From Cymbomonas tetramitiformis (lineage: Eukaryota > Chlorophyta > Pyramimonadophyceae > Pyramimonadales > Pyramimonadaceae): 23,238 nucleotides of DNA. How positions within the stretch are numbered: the first letter of the stretch is position 1; every line of letters begins with the position of its first letter. Below are positions 1-8,358 of the stretch, piece after piece. The notes beneath the pieces are model-generated. The model was given only the letters and a program-made list of their open reading frames with translations, was not told the origin of the DNA and did not search any database. The stretch is from the NCBI GenBank assembly GCA_001247695.2, contig LGRX02009874.1, positions 1-23,238 on the forward strand, in the 5' to 3' direction. The translations under genes were made by a program, and so were the position numbers.

Positions 1-3000
1 TCGCTCACCAAGACCGACGTACCGTGGCAGTCGGGAGAACTCCAACAATGGGCCTTCGACGAGCTGAAGACCGCTCTCTCCTCAGCCCCAGTATTGGCAT
101 TGCCCGACATGAAGGCAGCCGCGGATGGGTCAGCGCCGCTTTTGGTACAAACGGACGCAAGCGGAGTTGCTTTGGGAGGCGTACTCATGCAAGATACGGG
201 GGACGGTATGAGGGTGATCGCCTACGATAGTCGGCAGTTTTCTGCAGCGGAGCAGAATTACCACACCGGCGAAAGGGAGCTCTGTGCGTTGCACCATTGC
301 ACCACCGTCACCTGGAGGCACTACCTGTTCTCCTCCGACTTCCGGCTACAAGGTGACCATCGCCCCCTGGAATGGCTAATGTCCCCGGGACGAGAGCTTA
401 GCCGACGACAGGCACGGTGGTACATGGACCTGGTGGAAGTCGGTGTCCCACGAATGGAGTACGTCAAGGGAGCCCTCCTTCTGGTCCCCGATGCGCTATC
501 CCGCCGATCTGACTACGTGACCAAGGACCCGCGGGATGGGCTCAAGGAGGCCGGTGTTGTAGACAAGGAGACGGACCTCCCCAAGGACCCGCTCTCCGTG
601 CTGGATGTCGAGGAGATCTTTGAAGACCACCCGCCACCCCCTGTACCAGGATGGGTGGCCACCATGGAGTCATGGATGGACGGCGTGGAGACGCTTCAGG
701 TGGCGGAGCGAGCCCTGGTGAGCCTGCTCCAGGCTGGCAGCGCGCCCTGGCATGCAGCATGCCTTACTGAGCATGCAACCAGCTCAGCTTCACATGCAAC
801 CTGCCCAGCTGAGCATGCAACACGCTTGCCTGAGCATGCAACCAGCTCGCCTGAGCATGCAGCATGCCTTGCTGAGCATGCAACCAGCTCAGCTTCGCAT
901 GCAACCAGCTCGCCTGAGCATGCAGCACGCCTTGCTGGGCATGCAACCAGCTCAGCTTCGCATGCAACCTGCCCAGCTGAGCATGCAACACGCTTGCCTG
1001 AGCATGCAACCAGCTCGCCTGAGCATGCAGCATGCCTTGCTGAGCATGCAACCAGCTCAGCCTTGCATGCAACCTGCCCAGCTGAACATGCAACACGCTT
1101 GCCTGAGCATGCAACCAGCTCGCCTGAGCATGCAGCACGCCTTGCTGAGCATGCAGCATGCCTTGCTGAGCATGCAACCAGCTCAGCTTCGCATGCAGCC
1201 AGCTCAGCTCCGCATGCAACCAGCTCAGCTTCGCATGCAACCTGCCCCGCTGAGCATGCAACACGCTCGTTTGGGCACCCAATCAGCTCGCCTGAGCATG
1301 CAGCATGCCTTGCTGAGCATGCAACCAGCTCAGCTTCGCATGCAACCTGCCCGGCTGAGCATGCAACACGCCCAGCTGAGCATGCAACATGCAGCATGCA
1401 GCCTGAAGCACAACTAATGCTGCGAGCTCCCGCCGACTACTTCGCTGATATGTCCGAATCTGGAAAGCACCGGCAGGAAACGAGCACCCCGGGAACCACC
1501 CCGGTATTGCGTCGTAGTGCTCGGCTGCGAAAACCCATTGCTACGACGACTCCTTCTGTCACGCCGAAAACCTCGACACGGCCTGCTACGGATTCTCGAA
1601 ATCCTAAGCAGCCAGCTCGGCCGTCTAGTCGAACCGCCAAGCCCCCAGCCGATCGGCAAGACTGGAAGGTGCGCAAGGAGGTCTTTGAGCGTCTCCAACG
1701 ACAGTTCGGCAGCTTCGACGTCGACGCGTGTTGTGACCTGGGTGGACGGAACCGCCAAGTGGACGCCTACTGGACTGATTGTCTGCAACAACAGTGGCGG
1801 GGAAAGCACGTCTGGTGCACCCCCCCATACTCCAGCAGTCATATCTCCATCGAGGCGGTGTTGCGTAAGTATGTGGACGAATGGCGGCAAGACCCCGCAC
1901 ATACCTCGGCAGTGTTCCTACTACCGGACATCCAGGCCCGCATGCCTCAATGGAGGCGGCTCTTCAGAATGGCTGGTATGAGGCTGGTGGAAGTGATACC
2001 TACCCATGACGAACGAGGAGTACCCACACAGCTGATCGAGACTCCTGACGGTGTACTTCACGACCTTCCGTGGCCCGTGCTAGTGGTACATGCTCCCCCT
2101 ACCCGACAGCTGCTGCCGAGAGTACGGCATCCCCGAGTGGCGCCTCCTATTATAGTGCGACGGGGTAAGGCTGCTGAGACCCGCGATGCTACGAGCCTCC
2201 CCACAGACGTTACATTCCTGGAGTCCCTGCACGATGAGTATGCACGTGCCGGCCCTCTTCGGCAGCTGCGGGATGAGATCCTTGCGGCCCCGCACCATGC
2301 CACGAAGGATTTCCGTATCGTTGGGGACGTGCTATGGCGTGTAGCCGCAGGACGGTACCAGTTGGTTCTCGGCGAGGACTCCCCTTTGCGAGAAGTAGTC
2401 TTCAAGGATGCCCACGACTCCACCGCTGCAGGCCACGCTGGCCGGGAGAAGACACTGGAGAGAGTCCTCCGCAGGTTCTGGTGGAAGAATGCCTCCGAGG
2501 ATGTGGCGGGATGGGTGGCCTCATGCCCTACATGTCAGGCGGTTCGTCCCCGAGCATCCTACCCCGATGGATTATTGAATCCGCACGCTATTCCCCAACG
2601 CAACTGGCAGGATGTGAGCGTGGACTTCGTTACTGGGCTGCCGCTCACCGCCCAAGGAAACGACGCCTTTGTCACCTTCACGTGCAAGCTGAGCAAAATG
2701 GTGCACCTTATGCCCATGAACTTTGGGGACAGCTCTGCGCAAACGGTGGCCCGCATCTACTTCGACGTTGTCTGGAGGCAGCATGGGGCCCCCATGAAGA
2801 TTGTATGCGACCGTGACCCCAGATTCCAGGACTCGTTCTGGCGTGAGCTAATGAGGCTTATGGGGGTACGAGTGGCTTCTACCACTCCGTACAACCCTCG
2901 CTCGGACGGACAGGCGGAGCACACCAACCGGGTGGTGGAGGACATGTTGCGCTCGTTCGTGGGTGCCAATCCTGATGACTGGGACCTCTACATGACGAAC

Positions 3001-4290
3001 GTGGAGTTCGCTATCAACGACTCGCGCAGTGATGTCACCGGATTCACGCCCTTTGAGCTATGCTACGGGGTGTCCCCGATGTCTCAATTGGACCTTTTCC
3101 TGGAAGCTGCAACTCTCCCTGGCTCTGCGCGACGGAAAGGGGGGGTGGGTACCGCCCATGAGATGGCTGCGAAGTTTTCGTCGCAGTTGCGAGACGCGCG
3201 TGGCCGCCTTGAGTTGGCTCAGCAGCGCCAGCGGGAGCAGTTCGACCGGCGCCACAAGCAGCATAAGTACGCAGTGGGGGATCTGGTGTGGATCGAAGCT
3301 CGTCATCTGACGGAAAAGGTGATGGACCGTGCGCTGTGCCGAAAGCTCGGTAAGCGCTGGCATGGACCTGTGACCGTGGTGGAGTGCTTCTACAGCGATT
3401 TGCAGGCGGAACTGGCAGAGGCGGACCGCGGGGCACCGGTGGCATATCGGCTGGCCCTACCGCCGCACTGGCGCATTCACGACGTGTTTGCGCAGCACCG
3501 CCTGAAGCCGTACATCTCCGGCAAGGATGAGTTTGCATCTCGAGCACAACTGCCCGTACCTGACCCGGTAATGGTAGATGGGCAAGCGGAAGCTCACGTG
3601 GACAAAATCCTGGCGTATCGTGTACGCATGGTCAAGGGCAAATCTGTGGAGGAATGGAAGGTACGCTGGACGGGCTACTCGGCAGCTCACGACCAGTGGC
3701 GCTCCAGAGACAAGATGGACAGAGGCGGGGAAAATCAGCAGCTCAAGGAGTTCGAGGCACGACGATTAGGCATGCAGGCGGACATGCTGAAGTCCACTGA
3801 GCATGACCGACGGCAACGGCAACAGCGACAGCCCGTTCACCTTGGCGTCACCTTATCCCAGCTAATGGAACACCCATGTGACGTTCCGGAAGTGGATTCT
3901 CCACCGGAAGACTTCTGTCTGCCGTGGGAGCGGGTGGAAACCTTGGGGAATGGAGAGCTAGTGGTGATCACCGACCTTGAAGAGCGGAAGACCCGGCCAG
4001 TGAGAATCTTGGTGTTGTTCAGCGGAACTGGATCGGTGGAAAGGGAGTTTGCCAAGTGCTTCCCGTCTGCCTCGGTGGTTACGCTCGACAACGACCCACG
4101 CTGGCAACCTAACCATCTCGCATCAATGGAGGACTGGGACCCCACTCAGTATCCACCAGGATTCTTTGATGTCATCTGGGCCAGCCCTCCATGCACCCAG
4201 TACAGTCAGGCGCGCACTACGGGAGGCCCTCCTGATCTGGAAGGAGCAGACAAGAGTGTGAAATGCACCCTGGATGCTATCGAGTACTAG
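1..4290 (+). CDS. pol: Pol-type polyprotein: RNase H, HAT heptads, Dam-like, integrase, chromodomain, C5-MTase start (5'-partial)
   Basis: Frame 1 is open from base 1, so the coding region starts left of the window; the ATG at 94 is internal. Residues here count from base 1. RNase H spans about 20-170, with acidic residues in VQTDASG, GERELCAL, QGDHRPL and VPDALSRR. Residues 251-460 are thirty heptads of the xHATxxx kind. A basic, Pro/Ser/Thr-rich linker follows. A Dam-like domain spans about 551-700, with FDVDACCD and WCTPPYS, where the usual NPPY/DPPY has a Thr. The integrase has a His/Cys zinc finger ending CPTCQ, then catalytic D875, D937 and E973; the last two are 35 residues apart, as expected. 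A chromodomain lies at about 1198-1240 (VRWTGY). A C5-MTase start follows, with LFSGTGS at about 1340 and the SPPC catalytic Cys at 1398. TAG at 4288 truncates that domain. Role: replication, integration and probably chromatin targeting of the retroelement. Whether either methyltransferase domain is active is unknown. Confidence 0.9.
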   Translation, partial: SLTKTDVPWQSGELQQWAFDELKTALSSAPVLALPDMKAAADGSAPLLVQTDASGVALGGVLMQDTGDGMRVIAYDSRQFSAAEQNYHTGERELCALHHCTTVTWRHYLFSSDFRLQGDHRPLEWLMSPGRELSRRQARWYMDLVEVGVPRMEYVKGALLLVPDALSRRSDYVTKDPRDGLKEAGVVDKETDLPKDPLSVLDVEEIFEDHPPPPVPGWVATMESWMDGVETLQVAERALVSLLQAGSAPWHAACLTEHATSSASHATCPAEHATRLPEHATSSPEHAACLAEHATSSASHATSSPEHAARLAGHATSSASHATCPAEHATRLPEHATSSPEHAACLAEHATSSALHATCPAEHATRLPEHATSSPEHAARLAEHAACLAEHATSSASHAASSAPHATSSASHATCPAEHATRSFGHPISSPEHAACLAEHATSSASHATCPAEHATRPAEHATCSMQPEAQLMLRAPADYFADMSESGKHRQETSTPGTTPVLRRSARLRKPIATTTPSVTPKTSTRPATDSRNPKQPARPSSRTAKPPADRQDWKVRKEVFERLQRQFGSFDVDACCDLGGRNRQVDAYWTDCLQQQWRGKHVWCTPPYSSSHISIEAVLRKYVDEWRQDPAHTSAVFLLPDIQARMPQWRRLFRMAGMRLVEVIPTHDERGVPTQLIETPDGVLHDLPWPVLVVHAPPTRQLLPRVRHPRVAPPIIVRRGKAAETRDATSLPTDVTFLESLHDEYARAGPLRQLRDEILAAPHHATKDFRIVGDVLWRVAAGRYQLVLGEDSPLREVVFKDAHDSTAAGHAGREKTLERVLRRFWWKNASEDVAGWVASCPTCQAVRPRASYPDGLLNPHAIPQRNWQDVSVDFVTGLPLTAQGNDAFVTFTCKLSKMVHLMPMNFGDSSAQTVARIYFDVVWRQHGAPMKIVCDRDPRFQDSFWRELMRLMGVRVASTTPYNPRSDGQAEHTNRVVEDMLRSFVGANPDDWDLYMTNVEFAINDSRSDVTGFTPFELCYGVSPMSQLDLFLEAATLPGSARRKGGVGTAHEMAAKFSSQLRDARGRLELAQQRQREQFDRRHKQHKYAVGDLVWIEARHLTEKVMDRALCRKLGKRWHGPVTVVECFYSDLQAELAEADRGAPVAYRLALPPHWRIHDVFAQHRLKPYISGKDEFASRAQLPVPDPVMVDGQAEAHVDKILAYRVRMVKGKSVEEWKVRWTGYSAAHDQWRSRDKMDRGGENQQLKEFEARRLGMQADMLKSTEHDRRQRQQRQPVHLGVTLSQLMEHPCDVPEVDSPPEDFCLPWERVETLGNGELVVITDLEERKTRPVRILVLFSGTGSVEREFAKCFPSASVVTLDNDPRWQPNHLASMEDWDPTQYPPGFFDVIWASPPCTQYSQARTTGGPPDLEGADKSVKCTLDAIEY
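751..1380 (+). repeat. 21-bp coding tandem repeat, 30 units, five-unit higher-order pattern
   Basis: Thirty consecutive 21-bp units start with CATGCA and stay in register from 751 to 1380; a degenerate partial unit follows to about 1400. Each unit encodes seven residues such as EHATSSP, EHATCPA, EHATRLP or EHAACLA. Five unit types recur in a fixed order (A at 772, B at 793, C at 814, D at 835, E at 856, then again from 940, 1045 and 1213), giving a 105-bp higher-order unit with local losses and gains. The only clearly damaged cores are at 1255-1296. Because 21 is a multiple of three, several other frames on both strands are open here as a by-product. The array lies inside the polyprotein between RNase H and the Dam-like domain. 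Confidence 0.97.
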
Positions 4291-4681
4291 AAGCCCAAGC
4301 ACTGGTTTCTTGAAAACCCTGAGGGAAGATACCCGAATGCACTGCGGTTGCGGTCAGTGGTTCGTAAACTGCCACAGCCTCTTTTTTTGCACCTACTGTA
4401 AGTACGGAGAGCGATATCGTAAGCCGACATGTATCTGGACTAGCTCACCTCCACCAACGCCATTGCTGGAGTGTACCTCGCGGACACCCTGCGCATGTAA
4501 ATGGGCCACCGGAGGGCACCCTGAGACTGCTCAGCTTGGACCATCGTCTCACAGCAACCAGGGGCGCGAGATGCTCACGCCGTGTACCCCGTACCAGCTC
4601 CGTTACTGCGTCATCTCTTCCACCATCTTCAATTCGGGGAGCTTGATACCTGAAGACACCGGGAGCGGCATCGGGAGATAG
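4291..4681 (+). pseudogene. C-terminal remnant of the cytosine-C5 methyltransferase domain
   Basis: The sequence right after the TAG at 4288 continues the methyltransferase in the same frame: it reads KPKHWFLENPEG, with the ENP of C5-methyltransferase motif VI at 4312-4320. At the run of seven T near 4381-4388 the recognisable protein passes from frame 1 to frame 2. There it continues with CTYCKYGERYRKPTCIW and a Cys/Gly-rich segment (GGHPETAQ), ending at TAG 4679-4681. These segments resemble the C-terminal halves of phage- and retrotransposon-type C5 methyltransferases. The domain therefore has two lesions, a nonsense codon and a frameshift. A sequencing error in the T-run cannot be excluded for the second. 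This copy should not produce a complete enzyme as it stands. Confidence 0.75.
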
Positions 4682-4729
4682 GCCGCTCTTGAGGGGGGAG
4701 GAGTTGTACCGGGAGGTACGAGCAGCGGG

Positions 4730-5567
4730 GTTGCATGCACAGAGATCTGGTTGCATGCTGCCGACGAGTGGTTGCATGATACAGATGCCTGGTTGCATGC
4801 TGCGTATGCCTGGTTGCATGCCACAGATGCCTGGTTGCATGCTACAGATGCCCGGTTGCATGCCACGGAGGCCAGGTTGCATGCTACAGATGTCAGGTTG
4901 CATGCTACAGAGGCCCGGTTGCATGTCACGGAGGCCAGGTTGCATGCTACAGATGTCAGGTTGCATGCTACAGAGGCCAGGTTGCATGCCACAGAGGCCA
5001 GGTTGCATGCGACAGATGTCGGGTTGCATGCCACAGAGGCCAGGTTGCATGCGACAGAGGCCAGGTTGCATGCTACAGATGTCAGGTTGCATGCTACAGA
5101 GGCCAGGTTGCATGCCACAGAGGCCAGGTTGCATGCGACAGATGTCGGGTTGCATGCCACAGAGGCCAGGTTGCATGCGACAGAGGCCAGGTTGCATGCG
5201 ACAGATGTCGGGTTGCATGCCACAGGGGCCAGGTTGCATGCGACAGAGGCCAGGTTGCATGCTACAAAGGCCAGGTTGCATGCTACAGATGTCTGGTGCA
5301 TGCCACAGAGGCCAGGTTGCATGCGACAGAGGCCAGGTTGCATGCGACAGATGTCGGGTTGCATGCCACAGGGGCCAGGTTGCATGCGACAGAGGCCAGG
5401 TTGCATGCTACAAAGGCCAGGTTGCATGCTACAGATGTCTGGTTGCATGCCACAGAGGCCAGGTTGCATGCAACAGAGACCAGGTTGCATGCTACATATG
5501 CCAGGTTGCATGCTGGTGACGGGTGGTTGCATGCTGCAAGGGCCTTGTTGCATGCCGGTCACAGCTG
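4730..5567 (+). repeat. Second 21-bp tandem array, 40 units with GTTGCATGC core
   Basis: Forty units begin GTTGCATG and repeat every 21 bp. Two units are 20 bp long (at 4730 and 5296). The commonest unit ends in an ACAGAGGCCAG-like or ACAGATGTC-like tail. On the plus strand the units can be read as LHATEAR, LHATDVR or LHATDAR heptads; on the minus strand as MQPGLCG or VACNLAS. The 20-bp unit at 5296 shifts the plus-strand heptad reading from frame 2 to frame 1. The array starts 49 bp after the last remnant of the methyltransferase, and frame 2 is open between the stop at 4679 and the array. Whether it is translated is unknown. Confidence 0.97.
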
Positions 5568-6657
5568 TATGAAGAAATAATTGATGGCAAGGCAGATTTC
5601 AGGAGAAGATCTGCAATGACAATAATTATATTGAGGATCTGGTGGATTCCAGAAAGATCTGCAATGGCAATATCGTGATCTGCCTGATGATTGGTGGAGG
5701 AGTACCAGAATCAGGCATATATGTGCACATGATTGGTCGATGGCAGATGTCAATACAGGAATCCTGCTAGTGATTGTTAGAGAGCAACATGTTGAAAGGG
5801 AAGCTTGGAAAAAGTGGACCTCAGTTAGTGTTGATCAAGAGAAATGAATTAAGGAAGTTTTACATGTTAGGATTAGGCTGTATGCCAAGACTGATATAAG
5901 GATATAGATGTATTAGGTCTGAGACCAGACATTATATCAGAAAAGTGACTGTAATTCTAGGCTAGAAGCCAGAGTATGTCATGAAATAAAACAGTGGAAT
6001 ATAAGACTGTGAAGTTAATATTACACACCAAAAACAGCAGAAAACATAAAAAGAAAAGGAAGAAGATAAAAGAAAAGAAAGAAAAATAAAGAGATAAAGA
6101 TGTATAAGTTATCAGGAGTGTGTGCCTGGTACATACATTGCACAAAGCATACTGCAGTGCATGTAAGCTATATTGGAACCCATGCATGTAAGTGTAAGGT
6201 GCCTGAAGGTGATCTTAACACCATAATTAGCTCGACATGCTCTGACGAAGGATTTGGGATGAGCATGTTCGTTCTATGGTGGATCACTGAATGGAATGCT
6301 CACCGGAACTACATGTGAAATAAACCTAGCAACTCATTACTGTAAATGAGAGTATGCAGGATTACAATCACCACTAAGCTGATATATATATCATGCTAGA
6401 TTTATTCAGTACTTGGTATACAGATCATCCTGCATGATAAATCATCTTGGTATATTGTAATACTAGAAATCACCTGCATACAAGTGTGTATAGTGAACAA
6501 TTCCACACACACTTACATGTACTCAATCAGCAAGTACATAAACATAAGTCACTGCTTAAACAAGTCACTACACTTATGCATCACTTATGTATTATTAAAT
6601 AATCACCGACACGTACTATGTAGATTGATAATGCACTGACTCGAAAGGGTAGGCTAT
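5568..6657. other. AT-rich non-coding stretch
   Basis: No credible coding region on either strand. A short near-direct repeat (AGATCTGCAATG) occurs at about 5608 and 5654. A long purine-rich tract lies at 6048-6100. Composition changes abruptly from the GC-rich element A. The stretch might contain the 3' untranslated region or LTR of element A, but no pair of LTRs or clear polypurine-tract/LTR junction could be recognised. Confidence 0.5.
6048..6100 (+). repeat. Purine-rich (GA/A) low-complexity tract
   Basis: About 53 bases of almost pure A and G with a few T. It is a low-complexity tract. It is longer and looser than a typical retroelement polypurine tract, and no LTR start (TG) with clear support follows it. 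Confidence 0.6.
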
Positions 6658-6661
6658 TTAA

Positions 6662-6751
6662 TTTAGATTATTTCTTTATGATTTTAGATTAACCCATTTT
6701 CATGTTGATTTTAGATTAAGTTTTTTTTATGTCATCCGGCTATTACCGGTG
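6662..6751 (+). repeat. Left terminal inverted repeat
   Basis: 90 bp, partner of 8528-8617. It contains three copies of TTTAGATTA (6662, 6683, 6710) and ends in GTCATCCGGCTATTACCGGT. The motif spacing of 21 and 27 bp is kept in the right repeat. Such subterminal motifs are often transposase binding sites; that role is inference. Confidence 0.85.
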
Positions 6752-6852
6752 CATGCATCCATGACGCTGTACTGTACCTACTGTTGAGCTATCGCCATGC
6801 CATGCGAAATATTACCATGACTGAAGAGTTGTCTTGCCGTGATGTCCATATG

Positions 6853-6910
6853 TCCGAATGGAACCAAAAACCGTTCGATTTTAATCGAACGGTTTTTTGT
6901 TCCATTCGGA
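6853..6910. repeat. 58-bp near-perfect palindrome
   Basis: Two 28-base arms (6853-6880 and 6883-6910) are complementary at 27 of 28 positions around a 2-base centre. Each arm contains AACCGTTCGATT or its complement. A separate 18-bp perfect palindrome (GATTCACGGCCGTGAATC) follows at 6913-6930, and a further CACGGCCGTG lies at 6938-6947. These can form very stable hairpins or cruciforms. Confidence 0.95.
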
Positions 6911-6998
6911 AAGATTCACGGCCGTGAATCTAAAAGTCACGGCCGTGAATAACGACTCTTTCCCCATAATGACTTTTATTATTTGCCATCTTTGCCAC

Positions 6999-7031
6999 AA
7001 TAGACACTCACGGCGTGTTCTGCTTGAAAAA
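6999..7031 (+). repeat. Inner 33-bp inverted repeat, left copy
   Basis: Perfect reverse complement of 8359-8391, and contains ACACTCACGGCGTGTTC. The pair brackets the tandem hairpin array and may mark an older element nested inside the TTAA element. Confidence 0.9.
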
Positions 7032-7035
7032 AAGT

Positions 7036-7925
7036 AAGTAACTTGAAGCCTTGAGCTTCAAGTAACTCGAAGATATGTATCTTGGCAGTATGTGTGCCAA
7101 GTTTCGTGCTCTAGGACGCACGGGAGGCCCTCGGCTGTTTGGCATCTTTGGGTTTGGGTGTCACGTTCGAACCCAAACCCAAAACATCTGCCTTAGAAAT
7201 AAATTGCGCGTTTCGCGCACAAGTAACGTGAAGCCTTGAGCTTCAAGTTACTGAAATATATGTATCTTGGCAGTATTCGTGCCAAGTTTCGTGCGTTAGG
7301 ACGCACGGGAAGCCCTCGGCTGTTTGGCATCTTTGGGTTTGGGTGTCACGTTCGAACCCAAACCCAAAGCATCTGCCTTAGAAATAGATTGCGCGTTTCG
7401 CGCACAAGTAACTTGAAGCCTTGAGCTTCAAGTAACTTAAATATATGTATCTTGGCAGTATTCGTGCCAAGTTTCGTGCTCTAGGACGCACGGGAAGCCC
7501 TCGGCTGTTTGGCATCTTTGGGTTTGGGTGTCACGTTCGAACCCAAACCCAAAACATCTGCCTTAGAAATAAATTGCGCGTTTCGCGTGCAAGTAACTTG
7601 AAGCCTTGAGCTTCTGGTAACTTAAATACATGTACCATGGTAGTATTCGTGCCAAGTTTCGTGCGTTAGGACGCACGGGAAGCCCTCGGCTGTTTGCCAT
7701 CTTTGGGTTTGGGTGTCACGTTCGAACCCATACCCAAAACATCTGCCTTAGAAATAAATTGCGCGTTTCGCGCACAAGTAACTTGAAGCCTTGAGCTTCT
7801 GGTAACTTAAATATATGTACCATGGTAGTATTCGTGCCAAGTTTCGTGCGTTAGGACGCACGGGAAGCCCTCGGCTGTTTGCCATCTTTGGGTTTGGGTG
7901 TCACGTTCGAACCCAAACCCAAAGG
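7036..7925 (+). repeat. 185-bp tandem repeat, 4.8 copies, built from hairpins
   Basis: Units start at 7036, 7221, 7406, 7591 and 7776, always exactly 185 bp apart; the fifth stops at about 7925. Within a unit almost every base falls in an inverted repeat: AACTTGAAG...CTTCAAGTT, CTTGGCA...TGCCAAG, CGTGCG...CGCACG, TTTGGGTTTGGGT...ACCCAAACCCAAA (13-base arms) and TTGCGCG...CGCGCA. Copies differ by scattered substitutions. No coding potential: the short open frames here are chance. Confidence 0.97.
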
Positions 7926-8330
7926 CAAAGGCATAGGACAGTTTCGTAGATTCTGTCCCGATGCCTTTGCAACCTCGCTTGCTAACTCATATTACAATGA
8001 ATATTCAACATTCAAGCGTTGGATACCCCACGCCAACGGGAAGCGCTCGGCTGATTTGTTATTTGGGTATGCGCACCCAAATGACAAAAAACGCATCTTT
8101 GAAACTCGTTAGTTTCAAAGATGCGTGGCCGATGCCTTCGTGCTTATGTGTGTTAATCCATATGAAATATTCCATGGAATAATAAATGTGAATATCCCGC
8201 ACAAACGGGAAGCGCTCGGCCGTTTTGTAAAATTAGGATGCACCCAAAATACAAAACGCATCTTTGAAACTCGGAAGTTTCAAAGATGCTTGCCGGTCGC
8301 GTGCAGCGGTACAAGGCAAGTCAAAGGGTT
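7926..8330 (+). repeat. Two divergent hairpin units related to the 185-bp array
   Basis: The motif CGGGAAGCSCTCGGC, which occurs in every 185-bp unit as CGGGAAGCCCTCGGC, recurs at about 8037 and 8206 with a spacing of 169 bp. Each copy carries a strong hairpin with GCATCTTTGAAAC arms: 8091-8126 has perfect 15-base arms, 8258-8289 perfect 13-base arms. Another hairpin (CAAAGGCAT...ATGCCTTTG) sits at 7926-7969. These are older relatives of the array units, and none codes for protein. Confidence 0.8.
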
Positions 8331-8358
8331 TAGGATATAGAAGAAGTACAGGGGCCCC

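Larger units (their letters stand above)
1..4681 (+). mobile_element. Ty3/gypsy retroelement A, 3' part
   Basis: The domain order RNase H, then integrase, then chromodomain is diagnostic of Ty3/gypsy (Metaviridae-type) elements. Gag, protease and reverse transcriptase would lie left of base 1 and are not in the window. The element is unusual in having a Dam-like domain between RNase H and integrase and a cytosine-C5 methyltransferase domain after the chromodomain. No 3' LTR or polypurine tract could be assigned after the coding part, so the right boundary is uncertain. The 21-bp array at 4730-5567 may still belong to the element, because reading frame 2 stays open from the single stop at 4679-4681 into that array. 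The coding part is clearly more GC-rich than the AT-rich DNA that follows. Confidence 0.85.

Noticed and set aside
696..1417. Long open frames on both strands across the first 21-bp array
   Set aside because: A 21-bp repeat unit without a stop in a frame stays open for the whole array. Only frame 1 continues into recognised domains on both sides.
4445..5562. Minus-strand proteins of MQPGLCG / VACNLAS repeats across the second array
   Set aside because: Open because of the 21-bp period. They run into the remnant of the plus-strand methyltransferase and show no start context, domain or neighbouring gene.
751..5567. CRISPR array
   Set aside because: The units are contiguous 21-bp repeats with no unique spacers, and the DNA is eukaryotic.
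6048..6100. Polypurine tract of element A
   Set aside because: Too long and loose, far from the coding end, and not followed by a recognisable LTR start.
7143..7190. tRNA gene suggested by GTTCGAACC in the 185-bp units
   Set aside because: No cloverleaf, acceptor stem or anticodon arm fits. The motif is part of a longer hairpin.
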